This document shows, piece by piece, positions 62,322 to 64,000 of a stretch of 64,000 bases of DNA (positions within the stretch are counted from its first letter, which is position 1; each line of letters begins with the position of its first letter). The notes below the pieces were generated by a model. The model had not been told where the DNA came from, ran no database searches, and was given only the letters and a program-made list of their open reading frames with translations. This stretch comes from Johnsonella ignava ATCC 51276 (GTDB lineage: Bacteria > Bacillota > Clostridia > Lachnospirales > Lachnospiraceae), in contig NZ_JH378829.1 of assembly GCF_000235445.1 (NCBI RefSeq), forward strand, positions 303,571 through 367,570. The letters run 5' to 3'. Made by a program: the position numbers and the translations under genes.

Positions 62322-64000
62322 ATCCCTTCAAGATAATGCCTTACTTCTTCCTCGGTGGCAAAGCTTAAGGCTTTATCAGCAATCTCCTTTAATAATGCGG
62401 TATCATAGCCCATAACCGCTTTTCTGGTCTTTAATATGGAGGAGGCACTCATTGAAAACTCATCAAGCCCCCATGCAAGAAGGAGCGGTACCATCTTCGG
62501 ATCCGCAGCCGCCTCGCCGCACATTCCCACACTTATACCGGCATTTTTGCCTGCATATATAATATTTCTGATGCTCCTGAGTACGGCAGGGTTATAGGTT
62601 GAATACAGATAGGATATCTTTGTATTGCCCCTGTCAACCGCAAGTGTATACTGTGTAAGATCATTGGTTCCTATACTGAAAAAATCCGCCTCTTTAGCTA
62701 TGACATCAGCCATGATTGATGCAGCGGCAGTTTCCATCATAACACCTATCTCAATACCTCTGTTATATTTAATCCCTTCAAGGTCAAGCTCCTTCATAGC
62801 CTCAAGCACTGCCGCCTTTGCAGCCCTAAACTCATCAACACCTGTTATAAAAGGAATCATTATCTTTATATTTCCAAATGCACTCGCCCTTAAAAGAGCT
62901 CTAAGCTGCGGTTTATAGATATCATCTTTTCTGTCAAGGCAAAGCCTTACAGCACGATACCCTAAAAAAGGATTTTCATCTTTCTCTATATTCATATATG
63001 GAATTTCCTTATCGCCGCCTATATCAAGAGTTCTTATAATTACAGGTTTCCCTCCCATAATCAGAGCAACGCTTTTATAAGCCTCAAACTGCTCGTTTTC
63101 ACTTGGAGCCGTATTTCTGTCCATAAATAGAAATTCCGTCCTGAAAAGCCCTATACCTTCAGCATCATATTCAAGTGCTTTTTTAGCATCATCAGGATTT
63201 CCTATATTGGCTGCAAGCTCAACTCTCACACCGTCAAGAGTTTGTGAAGTTTTTCCTCTATATGAATTAAGCTCTGATCTCTCTCTTAAAAAGGCATCTC
63301 TTTTTCCCTCATATTCGGCAAGTGTCTTTAAATCAGGATTTATACAGATCTCTCCGCTGTCTCCGTCAAAGCATACTATATCCGCATCATTTACATATTC
63401 AAGTATATCAGCTGCACCTACCACAGCCGGTATCTCAAGTGCTCTTGAAAGTATAGCACTATGTGATGTCCTGCCCCCAAATTTTGTAACTATACCGCAT
63501 ATATTTTCAGGATTAAGACCGGCAGTCATAGAAGGAGTTAAATCCTGTGCTACAAGTATACTTCCTGCCGGAATCAATGCAGTATCCACAGTTTCTATAC
63601 CAAGAACCGCCTTTATAAGCCTGTTTCTTATATCCTTCATATCTGCCGCTCTCTGCTGCATAAGCTCATCATCCATTGAGGCAAATATATCCGCATAATT
63701 ACCGCATACACTGTCTATCGCCGATTCCGCACATATCTTTTCGTTTTTAATAATTCCCGTAATCTCATCAATAAGTGCCGGATCAGACATAAGCAGTACA
63801 TGCCCGTTAAGTATCTGTGCTTCAGTTTCTGAAGCTTTTTCTTCAAGTATCCCGGCAAGCCTGGCAGTTTCCTTTTTAGTATTTTCAAGTTTCTCCATAA
63901 ACACTTCAATCTCTCTGTCCGCATCGTCGATATACCTTTTTAAAACCTCAGGCAATACATCATTCACTATAACCGCTTTTCCTATACCTATGCCTGAAGA
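62315..64000 (-). CDS. ptsI: PTS enzyme I (phosphoenolpyruvate-protein phosphotransferase), 5' end outside the window
   Basis: This protein takes phosphate from PEP and passes it to HPr, driving sugar uptake. The frame stays open to the window edge and reads SSGIGIGKAVIVNDVLPE, the usual second strand of EI, so only a few N-terminal residues are missing; the GTG at 63967 is internal. The phospho-histidine loop is GGRTSHSAILSRALEIP. PEP-binding motifs follow: GIGLFRTEFLFMDR, IRTLDIGGDKEIPYM, GVMMETAAA, SIGTNDLTQYTLA and the catalytic Cys in GMCGEAAADP. No ptsH is seen next to it. Confidence 0.96.
   Translation of the reverse strand, partial: SSGIGIGKAVIVNDVLPEVLKRYIDDADREIEVFMEKLENTKKETARLAGILEEKASETEAQILNGHVLLMSDPALIDEITGIIKNEKICAESAIDSVCGNYADIFASMDDELMQQRAADMKDIRNRLIKAVLGIETVDTALIPAGSILVAQDLTPSMTAGLNPENICGIVTKFGGRTSHSAILSRALEIPAVVGAADILEYVNDADIVCFDGDSGEICINPDLKTLAEYEGKRDAFLRERSELNSYRGKTSQTLDGVRVELAANIGNPDDAKKALEYDAEGIGLFRTEFLFMDRNTAPSENEQFEAYKSVALIMGGKPVIIRTLDIGGDKEIPYMNIEKDENPFLGYRAVRLCLDRKDDIYKPQLRALLRASAFGNIKIMIPFITGVDEFRAAKAAVLEAMKELDLEGIKYNRGIEIGVMMETAAASIMADVIAKEADFFSIGTNDLTQYTLAVDRGNTKISYLYSTYNPAVLRSIRNIIYAGKNAGISVGMCGEAAADPKMVPLLLAWGLDEFSMSASSILKTRKAVMGYDTALLKEIADKALSFATEEEVRHYLEGIC

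Noticed and set aside
63967..63967. GTG at 63967 as the ptsI start
   Set aside because: The frame continues upstream with conserved enzyme I sequence (SSGIGIGKAVIV) to the window edge.

Overview
The window reads as a chromosomal segment of a low-GC, anaerobic Firmicute of the Lachnospiraceae type. The evidence is a PolC-type replicative polymerase, the cluster pyrH-frr-uppS-cdsA-dxr-rseP-ispG-polC, Gram-positive sigma-A promoters, a CIRCE element, a GAAC-N4-GTTC LexA box, a giant 2-hydroxyacyl-CoA dehydratase activator-like protein typical of anaerobes, and very large secreted proteins that end in cell-wall-binding repeats. An oral genus such as Lachnoanaerobaculum would fit, but this is inference from gene style and not a sequence match.

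Layout. 1-4.13 kb is a mobile remnant: an IS3-family element cut by the window edge has landed in a conjugative-element relaxase gene. It is followed by an AbiE type IV toxin-antitoxin pair and a chimeric AlbA_2/OB-fold protein. 4.2-6.5 kb holds larE and a PepV-type dipeptidase. 6.8-18.4 kb is the leftward housekeeping block for lipid and isoprenoid precursors, ribosome recycling and replication, with an uncharacterised 490-residue three-part protein upstream of pyrH. 20.5-25.4 kb is a complete leftward liv branched-chain amino-acid ABC operon. 25.9-26.8 kb has tRNA-Leu(UAG) and a rightward small-ORF/DUF2335 membrane-protein pair. 27 kb has hsp20 under a promoter fused to CIRCE. 27.8-40.8 kb is a three-gene leftward operon of exported wall-binding proteins (543, 2239 and 1540 aa). 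41.3-46.4 kb is an apparent operon of cbiG, a small unknown gene and a heterodimeric ABC exporter with one degenerate ATP site.

46.5-48.5 kb is recA-recX, with a LexA box before recA and an apparent -1 frameshift at an A8 run at the start of recX. 48.8-50.4 kb is an XRE / ImmA-IrrE protease / PIN-nuclease cassette with its own promoter and a perfect inverted-repeat operator. 50.9-54.1 kb holds pyk, an fsa-type transaldolase and a rhomboid-like protein lacking the catalytic motif. 54.6-59.5 kb carries the rightward activator protein and ridA. 59.6-64 kb holds a YtvI/AI-2E-like permease, a polymerase-like membrane protein and ptsI, which runs off the window.

Recurrent themes are short in-frame tandem repeats inserted into ordinary proteins (PolC 39-bp units, the polymerase-like protein 30-bp units, a low-complexity insert in Dxr), and small accessory cassettes placed between intact housekeeping operons. 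The best candidates for new biology are the XRE-ImmA-PIN cassette, the 490-aa protein with its structured upstream region, the DUF2335 pair, the AlbA_2/OB chimera and the recX frameshift.
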